DNA from: Arsenophonus sp052174475
GTDB taxonomy: Bacteria > Pseudomonadota > Gammaproteobacteria > Enterobacterales > Enterobacteriaceae
Direction of reading: 5' to 3'
DNA length: 64,000 nt
Assembly (NCBI GenBank): GCA_052174475.1
Contig: JBQMRO010000061.1
Span: 186,001-250,000, forward strand
Below, in pieces: positions 43,754 through 54,180 of this stretch. Both the position numbers and the translations under genes were made by a program. Each line of letters begins with the position of its first letter. Position 1 is the stretch's first letter. The notes beneath the pieces are model-generated. The model had not been told where the DNA came from and searched no databases. It saw only the letters and a program-made list of their open reading frames with translations.

Positions 43754-45304
43754 CTAATATATGCTAAATTGATTGCTTTTCTTTTTGTTTAACAAACATG
43801 CCAATATAATAAATAGAGCAACTAATCCCCACATAGGCCAATTACTCCAACGTGCATAAGGTGTGAGACCAGATGTCGGTGTTACCTCAACGCTTAATAC
43901 TGAGCGAGTAAATTGAGGAAGGTCTGCCTGAATGTCACCATTAGGTGCAATCACTGCGGTAATACCATTATTAGTAGCACGCAATAATGGCCGACCAAGC
44001 TCAAGTGCACGCATACGCGCCATTTGAAAGTGTTGCCATGGGCCGATAGAATGCCCAAACCATGCATCATTTGAAATTGTCAATAAAAAATCAGTGTCTG
44101 ATTTAAAGTTATCTCTAACTTGGGTGCCTAAAATAATTTCATAGCAGATAGCGGCAGTCAGATGAATATTGCCAGCAGTTAACTGGTCTTGCTTATAATT
44201 ACCACGACTAAAACCTGACATTGGTAAATTAAATAAAGGGGCAATTGGCCGAAGAATATTTTTTAATGGTACAAATTCACCAAAAGGCACTAAGTGGTGC
44301 TTCTGATAACGATTAGTGGTTGGATAACCATAAGGTTTATTTTCTCCTAACACAATGATACTATTAAAAAAATTACTTACTCCCTGCTTACTTAGTTTAG
44401 CATCAACAATTCCAGTAATTAAGCGAGTATTTTGTAATCGCAGAAGTTTATCTAATGAAGTCAACCAAACGTTATTATCTGATTCGATTGATGGAATAGC
44501 AGATTCAGGCCAGATAATGATTTTGGCGTTACCAAAATAAGGTTTAGAGAGATCGAAATAGGTAGTTATAGTTTGTTCGAGAAATCCTGGTTGCCATTTT
44601 AAGTTTTGCAGAATATTACCTTGAACTAAAACAATTTGTGATTTTTTTTCTGTAACTGGGGTAAACCAGTGATAATTTTTAATTACCAAAGGTAAAAACA
44701 ATAAAATAATTGCTGTAACTAGAGGAACAACTTGGCGTTTTAGGCAAGCAAAAACCAAACAGCTACTAATAATCATCAATAACAATGTTATCATCTCAAC
44801 ACCAAATATCGGTGCGATGGATTTTAGTGGCCCATCGATTTGACTATAACCAAATTGCAACCAAGGAAAACCAGTTAGTATACAACCACGTAAATATTCA
44901 GTTATTTGCCATATTACTGGCGCGGCAAAAATAAAGCGAGTAATATTAAGCCGTGGAAAGAATTGATTGAGTAGATAAGCAAATAGCGCAGGATAAAGTG
45001 ATAAATACCCTGCTAGTAAGATGACTAAAAAAAGATTAACCATCAATGGCATACCACCAAAATCAGCGATACTGACATAAACCCAGTTAACATCACTACC
45101 AAATAAACTAATTCCCCAACAAAATGCTATTAAACTTGCTTGTTTGCTTGAACGATTAACAATTAGCAATTGTAAGCCAAAAAGAGAGAAAATAGCGGCT
45201 AACCAAATATCAAAAGGTGAAAAAGCCAATGTTCCACAAACCCCGAAGATTAAGGCAAACAAGACTCTTAACCTCTGACGTTGATAGAGTGGCATTTTAT
45301 TCAT
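43754..45304 (-). CDS. lnt: Apolipoprotein N-acyltransferase
   Basis: A 516-residue inner-membrane enzyme (E. coli 512) that adds the third acyl chain to the N-terminal Cys of lipoproteins. The N-terminal part has about six hydrophobic helices (residues 10-210), followed by a nitrilase-like periplasmic domain and a final C-terminal helix. The catalytic triad is visible as Glu in IIWPESAIPS, Lys in the loop before and around KHHLVPFGEF, and Cys in AAICYEIILG. It starts 5 bp after ybeX in the same operon. The downstream side ends in AT-rich DNA. With LptE present, a substrate for it is encoded in this window. Confidence 0.95.
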   Translation of the reverse strand: MNKMPLYQRQRLRVLFALIFGVCGTLAFSPFDIWLAAIFSLFGLQLLIVNRSSKQASLIAFCWGISLFGSDVNWVYVSIADFGGMPLMVNLFLVILLAGYLSLYPALFAYLLNQFFPRLNITRFIFAAPVIWQITEYLRGCILTGFPWLQFGYSQIDGPLKSIAPIFGVEMITLLLMIISSCLVFACLKRQVVPLVTAIILLFLPLVIKNYHWFTPVTEKKSQIVLVQGNILQNLKWQPGFLEQTITTYFDLSKPYFGNAKIIIWPESAIPSIESDNNVWLTSLDKLLRLQNTRLITGIVDAKLSKQGVSNFFNSIIVLGENKPYGYPTTNRYQKHHLVPFGEFVPLKNILRPIAPLFNLPMSGFSRGNYKQDQLTAGNIHLTAAICYEIILGTQVRDNFKSDTDFLLTISNDAWFGHSIGPWQHFQMARMRALELGRPLLRATNNGITAVIAPNGDIQADLPQFTRSVLSVEVTPTSGLTPYARWSNWPMWGLVALFIILACLLNKKKSNQFSIY

Positions 45305-45309
45305 TAATG

Positions 45310-46188
45310 CTATTCTTCTACAAGATTTGGAATGGGTCCTTCATCAGGAATTTTTACCTGAACTTGAATAATTTTGCGGCTATCAGCAATGCTAATTTTA
45401 AAAATATAACCATTAATGGTTATTATTTCTCCTCGAGCAGGCAAATGTCCGAATGCTTGCATCACCAAACCACCAATGGTATCAATTTCTTCATCGTTAA
45501 ATTGTGTCCCAAATGCTTTGTTGAAATAATCAATTTGGGTTAGTGCACGAACAGAGTAAGCATGTTTACTTAGTTGACGAATATCAATGTCTTCATCATC
45601 ATCATATTCGTCTTCAATCTCACCAACAATTAATTCAAGAATGTCTTCGATTGTCACTAAGCCGGAAACGCCACCAAATTCATCGATAACAATTGCCATA
45701 TGATAACGTTGTGAACGAAACTCTTTTAATAACAGATCAACTCGTTTGCTTTCAGGTATAACAACAGCGGGACGTAATACTTTATCGATAGTAAAAGGTT
45801 CAGCATCAGTACGCATAAATGGTAGCAAATCTTTAGCCATCAATAGACCTTCAATATGATCTTTATCTTCACTAATTACTGGAAAACGAGAATGTGCTGA
45901 GTCGATGATCACATCAAGGCAATCATCTAATAATTGATTTCGTTTTAAGGTTACTATCTGAGAGCGTGGGATCATAATATCCCGAACACGCTCATCGGAA
46001 ATATTCATTACCCCTTCAAGCATTTCTCTAGTATCAGGATCAATAACATCTTTTTGCTCTGAATCACGAATGAGTTCAACTAAGTCATCACGATTTTTAA
46101 GTTCACTGTGAAATAATTGATTAAGGCGCTCAAAAAAACTCTTTTTCGAGTTATTATTATCATTGTTTGCAGGATGCTCGTCGCTCAT
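45310..46188 (-). CDS. ybeX: YbeX/CorC, CBS-domain protein of the CorC family
   Basis: A 292-residue cytoplasmic protein (E. coli YbeX 292). Two CBS domains span about residues 65-190 (IMIPRSQIVTLKRN opening the first; VLRPAVVIPESKRVDLLL in the second), followed by a C-terminal CorC_HlyC transporter-associated domain (DIDIRQLSKHAYSVRA). The acidic GEIEDEYDDDEDID segment is characteristic. It has been associated with magnesium/cobalt efflux and more recently with ribosome homeostasis; the exact role is unsettled. It lies between ybeY (83 bp upstream) and lnt (5 bp downstream), the conserved ybeZ-ybeY-ybeX-lnt order. It is intact. Confidence 0.94.
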   Translation of the reverse strand: MSDEHPANNDNNNSKKSFFERLNQLFHSELKNRDDLVELIRDSEQKDVIDPDTREMLEGVMNISDERVRDIMIPRSQIVTLKRNQLLDDCLDVIIDSAHSRFPVISEDKDHIEGLLMAKDLLPFMRTDAEPFTIDKVLRPAVVIPESKRVDLLLKEFRSQRYHMAIVIDEFGGVSGLVTIEDILELIVGEIEDEYDDDEDIDIRQLSKHAYSVRALTQIDYFNKAFGTQFNDEEIDTIGGLVMQAFGHLPARGEIITINGYIFKISIADSRKIIQVQVKIPDEGPIPNLVEE

Positions 46189-46271
46189 AGCGTTATATTA
46201 AAATTTCTCTAAGTAGTTTACTATATCAATTGTTTAACATAAAAGTACCATTATAGTTACGTCTTTTCATA

Positions 46272-46724
46272 CTAATAAGGATCAGGATAACCTAATTTTT
46301 GCATAATTTCAGTTTCTATTATTTCCATTTCTTCTGCCTTAAAGTTATTTTGATGTTCATAACCTAATAGGTGAAGACAACCATGTATTACCATATGCGC
46401 CCAGTAAGCATCAGGGTTTTTTTGTTGTTCAGTTGCTTCTTTTTCAACGAGTTTACGACAAATAATCAAATCACCGAGTAAGGATAATTTAATATTCTCT
46501 GGTGCTTTAAATGGAAAGGATAACACATTCGTTGGTTTATCTTTTCCTCGATATATTCGATTTAAATGTTGGCTTTCTTCCATATCAACAATACGAATTG
46601 TAATTTCACTTTTAGATTGAAATTGTGGCAGAAAACCCTCAAGCCAATGTTGAAACGTTTTTTTACTGGGTAATCCATTATGATTACTACAGGCCAGCTG
46701 AAGATCAAGAATAACTGATTGCAA
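46272..46724 (-). CDS. ybeY: YbeY, rRNA-maturation endoribonuclease
   Basis: A 150-residue metalloprotein (E. coli 155) needed for 16S rRNA 3' end maturation and ribosome quality control. The zinc motif H-G-x-x-H-x-x-G-x-x-H-like is seen as H114, H118 and H124 in HMVIHGCLHLLGYEH. The family block NRIYRGKDKPTNVLSFPF is at residues 55-72. The start MQSVILDLQLAC matches the E. coli type. Its usual partner ybeZ, immediately upstream, is a wreck, but ybeX and lnt downstream are intact, so transcription probably still begins upstream of ybeY, within the dead ybeZ or farther. Confidence 0.95.
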   Translation of the reverse strand: MQSVILDLQLACSNHNGLPSKKTFQHWLEGFLPQFQSKSEITIRIVDMEESQHLNRIYRGKDKPTNVLSFPFKAPENIKLSLLGDLIICRKLVEKEATEQQKNPDAYWAHMVIHGCLHLLGYEHQNNFKAEEMEIIETEIMQKLGYPDPY

Positions 46725-46740
46725 GTAAATATTTCCTTTT

Positions 46741-47980
46741 CTATATGGTGCCTGTGATAGCTCTTTTTATTGATAAAGTAACTGCTTCATTCTTATTTTT
46801 TTAATTTTAGTAAAAATAATCACTTTTGCTACTACAGGATGTTCTTCTTCTTCATTATGAAGAAACTAAAACTAAGCTCTTTAACTTCAAGAAAGCACTT
46901 CAATTGACTAGCATAAACCTGATTTATAGCCACTAGGCAGATTAATTTTAGTTACGTTACCTAGTTAGGTATCACGATTTCAGAGTTAAAATCAACACAC
47001 GGATCAGAAATATTTTATCTATTAAATTGTGGTATTCTGCTTTTCATAAAGAATGAAAAGCCTGATTAAGGATGCAATTTCGAATATATGGTTAATGGGT
47101 GATACTTCAATCACATTGCGCGCTCAATCAATTTTTTTACTTTTTCAAAATCTAGCATTTCAAATAAAGTATCATAAAGAAGCCATAAATAAGGATTAAC
47201 TTTTTGACTGAGATCATCTGGTAAGAAGCCGAGTTTTCGCCCCGACCTTGACGACGGGGCGAGTGAATAGAATACAGCGTATTGCTTTACGTTATAAAGC
47301 ATAAATTGCAACAACCACGAAATAAGTTTTACCTAGCTCTTCAGAAGCAATTTCGAAAGTAATGTCATGGTATATATTAGCAATATATTAAGTCTAATTT
47401 GCCGCATATAGAGTTTTATAACGCTCTGTTTGATTTTAATATTTACAAGTTTTTCATAACTACCAACGTTTTTAACGGATTGCTCAAGAAATTAATTCTC
47501 TATTATAAATAAGTGGATTTGTTCAAGTATAATGCCATCTATAGGAGCTATATCAACATATAGTCAGGATAAAATGTTGTTAACTGCGTTAACATTAAGT
47601 AATTTACCAATCAATTTAGCTCGGTTATTTTGTAAGATTGATTGTAATACCTAGTCTGCGACTAAACTACTTTATATTATTATTGAACAGCATACAAAGG
47701 CTAATTAACTGCTGATTATCAGTCAGCTATAAAAATATTTTGCTGCTGAGAATTTGTAAATTATCTTTTGGAGTCACTAAATCTATCTATTTAATATTAA
47801 GGTTAGTAATTTACTACACCAAGATCGATCGCTTTATTTGCTTATCCAAAAAATAACTAATTCAAAATGATTCTTGGCTTCTTAATGCCATACTATCTTC
47901 TATTTTAACTACTATATCATGTAAATAATTAGCGTAGAGATAGATAATTTTGACATCAATAAACTTTCCGATCATGTTTT
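46741..47980 (-). pseudogene. ybeZ: ybeZ remnant (PhoH-like ATPase)
   Basis: Upstream of ybeY, in the E. coli position. The frame 47111-47314 keeps GRKLGFLPDDLSQKVNPYLW, then LYDTLFEMLDFEKVKKLIER, close to YbeZ (GEKLGFLPGDLSQKVDPYLR). Farther upstream, shifted frames give YIANIYHDITFEIASEELGK, in which the Walker A region (GVGPAGTGKT) is corrupted to EELGKT. Stops separate the pieces. YbeZ is a PhoH-family ATPase thought to act with YbeY in RNA processing. About 1.2 kb of traceable homology; the N-terminal limit near 47980 is approximate. Confidence 0.85.
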
Positions 47981-48085
47981 GCGTATCTTCAATTTACTAT
48001 CCAATTATTTTTGCATGCCAAAAAGTTTCGTAATATTTTTATGCGAATATCCTTATTAACTAATATACGTTGAATATTAGTTCAC

Positions 48086-49475
48086 GAGTTATTCTCATTT
48101 ATGGTGTATGGAGTTTTATAAAAAATAGCATATCCTACTGATTAATTTTGTAGATGATTTTAATAACAGAGATAATATGCCATGAAGAGTTTTCCTTATA
48201 AATATCTGCGAAACCAGATATCAACTGTAATCTCTTCCATGAACTTATTCGTAATGCTACCTGGGAGCTGATAGTACTGTTGTTGAGGGTTAGTTTTAAA
48301 GCAATACTGCAATAATATGCTGAACATGGCTTGTTGACGGGCGCCCATGCTGTCATCTGTAACAGTTATTTGCCACCGTAAATCTACAAGACTGATATTA
48401 GCGATGTTAAGATTAAAGTGCATAATGTTAAATGGGATACAACGGTAACAGAATATCCTTAAACAGCTCATTGGTGCCTTATCTGAAGCGTACAAAAGCG
48501 ACGAAAAGTTGCTACTATAACTTATACCTGCTAAGAATCCATCCATCCCCCTAACGATGATTTTACGAAGCTTTATAAGCACTTCTTGGTAAAGAAGTGC
48601 ATGATTTTTCTGCTAGTAGCATCAAGAGATTGAAACAGTAATGACTTAAGGAACATCAGCAACGATAGCTTTATGATTTAAGTGATACACCTAGGTTTAT
48701 TTTTCACTGATAGTGGTACATGCAGGCCTGTCAGGCAAGCTGATCGCCTTTGCTTGCTGCTTAATTATTGGCGTCACTGCGCATTGACCTAATAATCTTG
48801 TTGCGGCTGAAGATTCTTATCAAGAGTTAGAAGCGAACTAGCTAAACTTCTCAATAGCTTATAAGCACGTATGGTTTAACTGCATCTCCAAAGACTTGGT
48901 AACGGAGGATCTGATGCTTAATTTTTGGAATACAATGGCAAAGATATTTCCGGACATATGGCACCAATGACATTAGCTACAAAAAATAGCTAATACACTA
49001 ATTTCACTTTCAAAAGGCATACGACACTAAAAATTAAGGGTTAGCTGCAGGAGATCTGACTAGTAAATATCCGTGATGCCGCTAATAAAGCCTAACGTTT
49101 TATTGGTAACGTTTTATCGAAGTACTATACTAAATCAATGAAGAAGCTGGAGAAAGATGGAGAAGAATGCCTGGCATTCCATGTCTTTTCATCAGTACAC
49201 TAGACGTCCAATAAGAACGCCGAATCTGATTGAATCTGATTTTGCACAACAGTGAGCCTATGAAGCCGAAGTGCGAAAATTGTGGTTTAAAAAAATACTT
49301 TTAATGATATTTAAGCTACTCCTGTATACTCATAAGAGATAGAACTAATTAAAGTGGAATTTGACCTGCTGACTCTGATGTTAACCAACATCTAATTTAA
49401 GGATGAAGAACAGATTTATAAAAAATCAGAGCAGAATGTAGCATGATCACTATACATAAGAGTTACTAATAACCC
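48086..49475 (+). mobile_element. Dead IS256-family element (copy K)
   Basis: About 1390 bp, plus orientation, from GAGTTATTCTCATTTATGGTGTATGG to AGTTACTAATAACC. It aligns with D, H, J and L. A plus-strand piece near 49220 reads RTPNLIESDF (the TTNPIES.F motif). It sits between the ybeZ remnant and the 3' part of the miaB remnant. A perfect 9-bp stem (48580-48601) lies inside. Confidence 0.85.
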
Positions 49476-50670
49476 CCTACTAATATTATTCACCTATAAT
49501 TCATTGATTTCTGATTAATAGGTTGTTGAAATAAAATAGAGATGTGGGTTTTCACCTTCGCTGACATCATCATGTAAATCAACAGTATAGAGCAGTAAGG
49601 GCAAGATAATAGATAAAATTTAAACTTATATAAGAATTAACATCTACAATAAACTGTCTGCTTTTTAAAAAAAAATTTTTTATTTAAGAAGGAAAACTAA
49701 TAATGAGATCTGAGATAATGATGATATCGGATCATGCTTTACGTAATTTATGAAAATTGCTTTTATATTCAATGGCTGTATATGATTGTTTTATGATTCT
49801 TAAATTTGATCTTTAGCTAATTTAATTAGGAAATGTAAGAATCTAACAAGTTCAGGAGTATCTTCATAAACAGCAATAATATCGTTGATAAACTGAATTG
49901 AATGATTGGTTGTAAAACAGATGTAATCGATCAACGCCGTCAATGGCTGTAGCCAGACATAATAATTCGAGAAATGAACAAATTACACCGTCAAAGTTGA
50001 CCCAGATTAAGATTGGATATCTTGATATAATTAGTGAATTTCACGCACTTCTTTTCCATTTAATTGTGCGATTTCAAATAAAACGTCATCACATATGTTT
50101 AGCTTACTTCCTCACTGCTGGAGTGTAAGGAACTACGTAAAATAAACAGTATTTATTACACCCCTTTATAAGGGAAACAGAAACTAAAGAACCTTCTCTT
50201 CTGTTAGTGATTGCAGTAATCGATCAAATTTTTTAATTTCTGGAAAACTAATACCAGCAATTTGAAGTACGCTTATCTTTAACTTTACATTATCTCTAGT
50301 AGATGATATAAAGTTTGTATACCAAAAAATAATCCCCAATACTATGAGATCAAGGCTTTGCCCTACACACGCGTTGATAAATAAAATTTTCTTCCTGTTA
50401 ATCAATACAACCACCAACACCAATAATAATATTAATTATTATCTTTTATCTTTTTCAATACCCTAATTAATAAAATACTTTTCTTACGTTTTTTTCACGA
50501 ACTTAGCAGATGTCTAGCACTAGAATATCAGAATCTTCAGCAATCTATGTTAATTGATATCCATAATGAGCCTTGTTAAGAAGGATAGTCTTTTTGATGA
50601 ATTATTCATCTAGCGCCAGAGCTGCCCAATAGATTTTAATCTATAGTTTTATTCATAAATATTTTGCATA
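49476..50670 (-). pseudogene. miaB: miaB remnant (tRNA methylthiotransferase)
   Basis: Upstream of ybeZ, as in E. coli. The minus strand reads HYGYQLT and IAEDSDILVLDIC in the first domain ([20 protein letters not shown]), then GVGGCID, and GISFPEIKKFDRL near 50225-50263, an almost exact MiaB block. Near 49870 it reads INDIIAVYEDTPELVRFLHF ([20 protein letters not shown]), and near 49590 remnants of the ERINQQ region. The Cys that ligates the iron-sulfur cluster in the N-terminal domain survives in some places, but stops and shifts destroy the frame. MiaB adds the 2-methylthio group to i6A37 of tRNAs. The 3' end is cut by IS256 copy K. Confidence 0.88.
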
Positions 50671-50851
50671 TCCAAAATTTCGGTAATAAAATCTGTCATA
50701 ATTAGAATATTTTCTATTAAATTAGAAATTTTTTATATGTATTGTATTCGTTTGGAGTTTACTAACCAAAATGGTGAATAGATTTTTAGTAAATCACATA
50801 AGAAAAACTAGACCTACTATTAGGTTAGTGACTATTGATAGTTAAGTTTAT

Positions 50852-52033
50852 ATGAATAGAATAGATGAAAATTATAACATTGTAGTTGTTGGTGCAGGTA
50901 TGATAGGTGCAGCAATGGCAATTGGGTTAGCAAAAGAAGGTTGGCGTATCCTGTTACTTGAACATATTAAACCTGCACCTTTTAATTCGTTAGAACAACC
51001 TGATTTACGCGTTTCAGCGTTAAACTGTACTTCAGTGGATCTACTTAAACAACTTGGTGCCTGGGATAATGTTTTAAATATGCGCGTTGCTCCTTATCGA
51101 AAATTAGAAATTTGGGAAGGAGAAAACTCACACGTAATGTTGGAAGCAAGCATCCTTAATTTACCTGAACTAGGTTATATAGTTGAAAACCGTATTTTGC
51201 AATTGGGCTTATGGCAACAATTTTTTCAATATCCAAATCTTACCTTGCTATGCCCGGTTAAATTAGTGACAATGCAACGTCAAAACCAACAATGGAAAAT
51301 AACTTTAAGCAATAATCAGAAACTATCGGCAAAGTTAATTATTGCTGCTGATGGCGCCTATTCACAGCTTCGATCTTTAGCTGGAATTGGTAGTAACGGT
51401 TGGCAATATGCTCAATCATGTATGCTTATTACAGTTAAAACGAAACAATTACAAGAGGATATTACTTGGCAACAATTTTTTCCTTCTGGTCCACGAGCGT
51501 TTTTACCCTTATTTGATTATTGGGCCTGTTTGGTTTGGTATGATACACCTTCACGAATTAGACAGCTACAAGCTCTTTCCTTAGAACAGCTCAGGAAAGA
51601 AATTATTTTAGCTTTTCCTATTCGACTTGGTTCATTACAAATTGTTGCTAAAGGAAGTTTTCCACTGAACCGTCATCACGCTAATCGTTATGTTGAAGAG
51701 GGAATCGCTTTGATTGGTGATGCTGCTCATACCATCAATCCACTAGGCGGTCAGGGCGTTAATCTCGGTTATCGTGATGTAGATAGTTTACTAAAGGTAC
51801 TGATTGATTCCAATACACATTTATTACCTTTTTATGCACGACAAACTTTACTAAGTTATCAACATGATAGAATGCGAGATAATAAATTAATGCAAGCATG
51901 TATGGATGCTATTTATACACTGTTTAGTTCCCAATTCTGTGGTATAAAATCTAGCCGAAATTTAGCATTAATGCTAGTACAGCGACTAAATACAGTTAAG
52001 ATAAAGATACTTAAATATGCTTTAGGTTTATAA
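50852..52033 (+). CDS. ubiF: 3-demethoxyubiquinol 3-hydroxylase (UbiF)
   Basis: A 393-residue FAD-dependent monooxygenase (E. coli UbiF 391) that hydroxylates C6 of the ring in aerobic ubiquinone synthesis. The FAD dinucleotide motif GAGMIGAAMAIGLA is at residues 14-27. The second FAD motif is LIGDAAHTINPLGGQGVNLG (about residues 288-307). UbiF-type signatures WQYAQSCMLITV and FPSGPRAFLPLF separate it from UbiH/UbiI relatives, and the C-terminus LKYALGL is identical to E. coli. The ATG has only a weak ribosome-binding site. It is divergent from miaB, as in E. coli. Confidence 0.94.
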   Translation: MNRIDENYNIVVVGAGMIGAAMAIGLAKEGWRILLLEHIKPAPFNSLEQPDLRVSALNCTSVDLLKQLGAWDNVLNMRVAPYRKLEIWEGENSHVMLEASILNLPELGYIVENRILQLGLWQQFFQYPNLTLLCPVKLVTMQRQNQQWKITLSNNQKLSAKLIIAADGAYSQLRSLAGIGSNGWQYAQSCMLITVKTKQLQEDITWQQFFPSGPRAFLPLFDYWACLVWYDTPSRIRQLQALSLEQLRKEIILAFPIRLGSLQIVAKGSFPLNRHHANRYVEEGIALIGDAAHTINPLGGQGVNLGYRDVDSLLKVLIDSNTHLLPFYARQTLLSYQHDRMRDNKLMQACMDAIYTLFSSQFCGIKSSRNLALMLVQRLNTVKIKILKYALGL

Positions 52034-52720
52034 CATAAAGTTAGTTATAATATTTTGTCTATTTCGTTGAAAACCTTATTCTTCAGATTGAAGATCTATC
52101 AAATTAATTGAATTATGAGATAGATTAAAAAATCTATTTTTTTATTATTTTTAATATTTTTATAATTACGTTTTTATATCATAAATATATTTATATTTAT
52201 TGAAAAAATCAAGTTTTATCGTTTTTATTACTTGCTAAGTAGGTGCCCACTTAGCATATGTTTTGCCTATTTCTGTCATGTTACTGTGACATTAATAGTT
52301 ATATTATGATATTTCGTATTTTACGCGCTTGAAGTTAAAGTTAGATTTCTACTGCTTTTTAATGGCGTTATTAATTACTCATCTATCATCTACCTTTTTT
52401 GTTATTCTCATATTGCTTAATATTATTTATTTTACTTACAGCTGACTGGTTGTAAAAATAACTTCATAATAAAATATAGGCTTATTACGATCATTTATAA
52501 AAATTAATTATGACTTTTTTGTAAAAAAATCATAATTTAAATAAATTAGCAAATAATTCTAATTTAGATTTCGAAATTTTCGACTATCTCTCCCAAAAAC
52601 TCTTAACATTTAATAATTTTTTTCTCTTAGCTATTTTTTAACTAAAATGCCATAGATATGCTAGTTATTACATCCAAGTAGATAGTATTTTTTTAAAAAA
52701 TTCAAGTTTAGTTTTTATCC
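52034..52720. other. Gene-free AT-rich stretch after ubiF
   Basis: A perfect 8-bp stem (TGCTAAGT / ACTTAGCA) at about 52233-52256 is about 200 bp after the ubiF stop and has no T-run typical of a terminator. No gene was seen. Confidence 0.4.
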
Positions 52721-53690
52721 AATATTTCATATAAACCGCAATGGAGTTTTATTACCCAATACTGATTGGGTAATTCCTGATTGTACAGTTAAAGATATTG
52801 ATGTTGAATCATCTTAAACTCTTCATCAGAATTGAAATGATGACTTTGCAGCTCATCTTTTATACGTCCATTAAATTGTTCAACCATATTATTTCTTTAG
52901 AGGATAGCTCGGCGGGGCTAAGTCGGTGTTCTATATTAAGCTCTGTACATAAATGGTTGAATTCCTATTTTCCGGTTCCTGAACGTTTTGCAGAGCAAAC
53001 GGTGGTCTGTAAATTCTTTGCATTGTGGTAAGTACCTGATAGGATAGGTATGGGCATCCTTGGTTAAGATCACGTAAGAAGCATCGTATATTTTAGAAAG
53101 TATTAACCCTTGTAAAGATGAATAAAAAAACAGATTCATAGACAGGAGCCGATCTATACCTACGAAAAATAACATCGTGAAGTTTCCATTCGGTATTCTT
53201 ACAGAAGATATTTACATCTACATACAGATAATCAAAATCGTATATTTTAAACGCTTTATACTTCGGGTTTAATGATTTTTTTGCCTTATTTTACGCAAAT
53301 TCCCCACTAATGGCTGTATAAAAATAGCGATTTATGGAAGATTGAGATACTACAAGGTTCAAAATTTGCGTGCAAATTTCCAACAGATCGGCGAGAAGGA
53401 GAAAATATTTTTGTAGGAAAACGACTATAGCTTTCTTAAACGGGCGCCAGGGTTTGTCCCTCAGCCGTCGGACAAACAAATGAGAGAATATGGCTGTGAT
53501 TATCAATATTATCTTGCCCTCCCTCTACTAAGGGGTAAGTTTGGAAATGCCATAACGTCTAGCTAAAGTAGACGCAGGTTCTTTATTGACTTGAAAAACA
53601 GCTTTGATTTTAGATTCTAAAATTTCCTAACGATGGAGCCTAATCATCATAATATTTACCCTCAACTATATTTTTCATAGTTCTATTTGC
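52721..53690 (-). mobile_element. Dead IS481-family element, near full length
   Basis: Minus-strand pieces follow the IS481 transposase in order. From about 53460 are IVVFLQKYFLLLADLLEICT and INRYF; then PKYKAFKIYDFDYLYVDV (the KAFK.YEPGY.H.D block around the first catalytic Asp); then KEFTDHRLLCKTFR (the TDNGKEFTDRLF block with the second Asp); near 52860 MVEQFNGRIKDELQSHHFN (MVERFNGRIEDVLQSHHF with the Glu); finally LYNQESPNQ. Frameshifts lie between blocks. The outer right end near 52725-52780 matches 61680-61745. Confidence 0.82.
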
Positions 53691-53844
53691 CAATGACTAA
53701 AACTGTGCAATGATGATTATTCATATAATGATCCGAGATCAAAGAGTTACTGAAATCAGTATTAACAAAAAATAGTTTTTATATGTAACTTATTATTTTT
53801 TAATTCCGCTCATGATTCTTAATTTACATGATTATTGAAATCAT

Positions 53845-53919
53845 TGGCTGGGGTACCAGGATTCGAACCTGGGAATGCCAGGATCAAAACCTGGTGCCTT
53901 ACCGCTTGGCTATACCCCA
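53845..53919 (-). tRNA. glnU: tRNA-Gln (anticodon TTG)
   Basis: A 75-nt gene including a genomic CCA. The acceptor stem TGGGGTA pairs with TACCCCA, the anticodon loop is GTTTTGATC with anticodon TTG, and the T-arm is CAGGTTCGAATCCTG. It is third of three tRNAs in the order metT-leuW-glnU, which matches the E. coli metT operon order; the E. coli copies metU, glnV, glnW and glnX are not present here. TTG reads CAA and, by wobble, CAG. Confidence 0.98.
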
Positions 53920-53946
53920 AAGAGAATATAAATAATCTTTATAAAA

Positions 53947-54031
53947 TGGTGCGGGAGGCGAGACTTGAACTCGCACACTTTACAGTACCAGAGCCTAAAT
54001 CTGGTGCGTCTACCAATTTCGCCACTCCCGC
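53947..54031 (-). tRNA. leuW: tRNA-Leu (anticodon TAG)
   Basis: An 85-nt class II tRNA with the acceptor stem GCGGGAG / CTCCCGC, anticodon TAG in GATTTAGGC, a variable arm, and a genomic CCA. The discriminator A needed by LeuRS is present (GCACCA end). It is the middle gene of the three-tRNA operon. Confidence 0.98.
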
Positions 54032-54037
54032 AAATTA

Positions 54038-54114
54038 TGGTGGCTACGACGGGAATTGAACCTGTGACTCCAGCATTATGAGTGCTGTGCTCTAACCAGC
54101 TGAGCTACGTAGCC
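54038..54114 (-). tRNA. metT: tRNA-Met, elongator (anticodon CAT)
   Basis: A 77-nt tRNA with the acceptor stem GGCTACG pairing with CGTAGCC, anticodon CAT in CTCATAAT, and CCA encoded. The acceptor pair G1-C72 and the D-arm TAGCTCAGTTGGTTAGAGC mark an elongator tRNA-Met, not the initiator (and not an Ile CAT tRNA, which has a different body). It is first in the operon, 6 bp from leuW. Confidence 0.95.
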
Positions 54115-54151
54115 ATCTTTTACTCAACCTTTATCGGTGTTGAGGGGCGCA

Positions 54152-54180
54152 ATTATCTGTACATGAAGTTGAATCGTCAA
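54152..54180 (-). promoter_or_regulatory. Promoter of the metT-leuW-glnU tRNA operon
   Basis: Read on the minus strand: TTGACG (5/6 of the -35 consensus), a 17-bp spacer, GATAAT (5/6 of the -10 consensus), then GCGCCCC, a GC-rich discriminator. Such discriminators mark stable-RNA promoters under stringent control. The expected start lies about 30 bp before tRNA-Met. Confidence 0.85.

Noticed and set aside
45217..45543. Plus-strand 108-codon open frame across the lnt-ybeX junction
   Set aside because: Antisense to two conserved genes; no ribosome-binding site.
53835..54059. Plus-strand open frame of 74 codons (SLAGVPGFEPGN...)
   Set aside because: It is the antisense of three tRNA genes, a well-known spurious protein.
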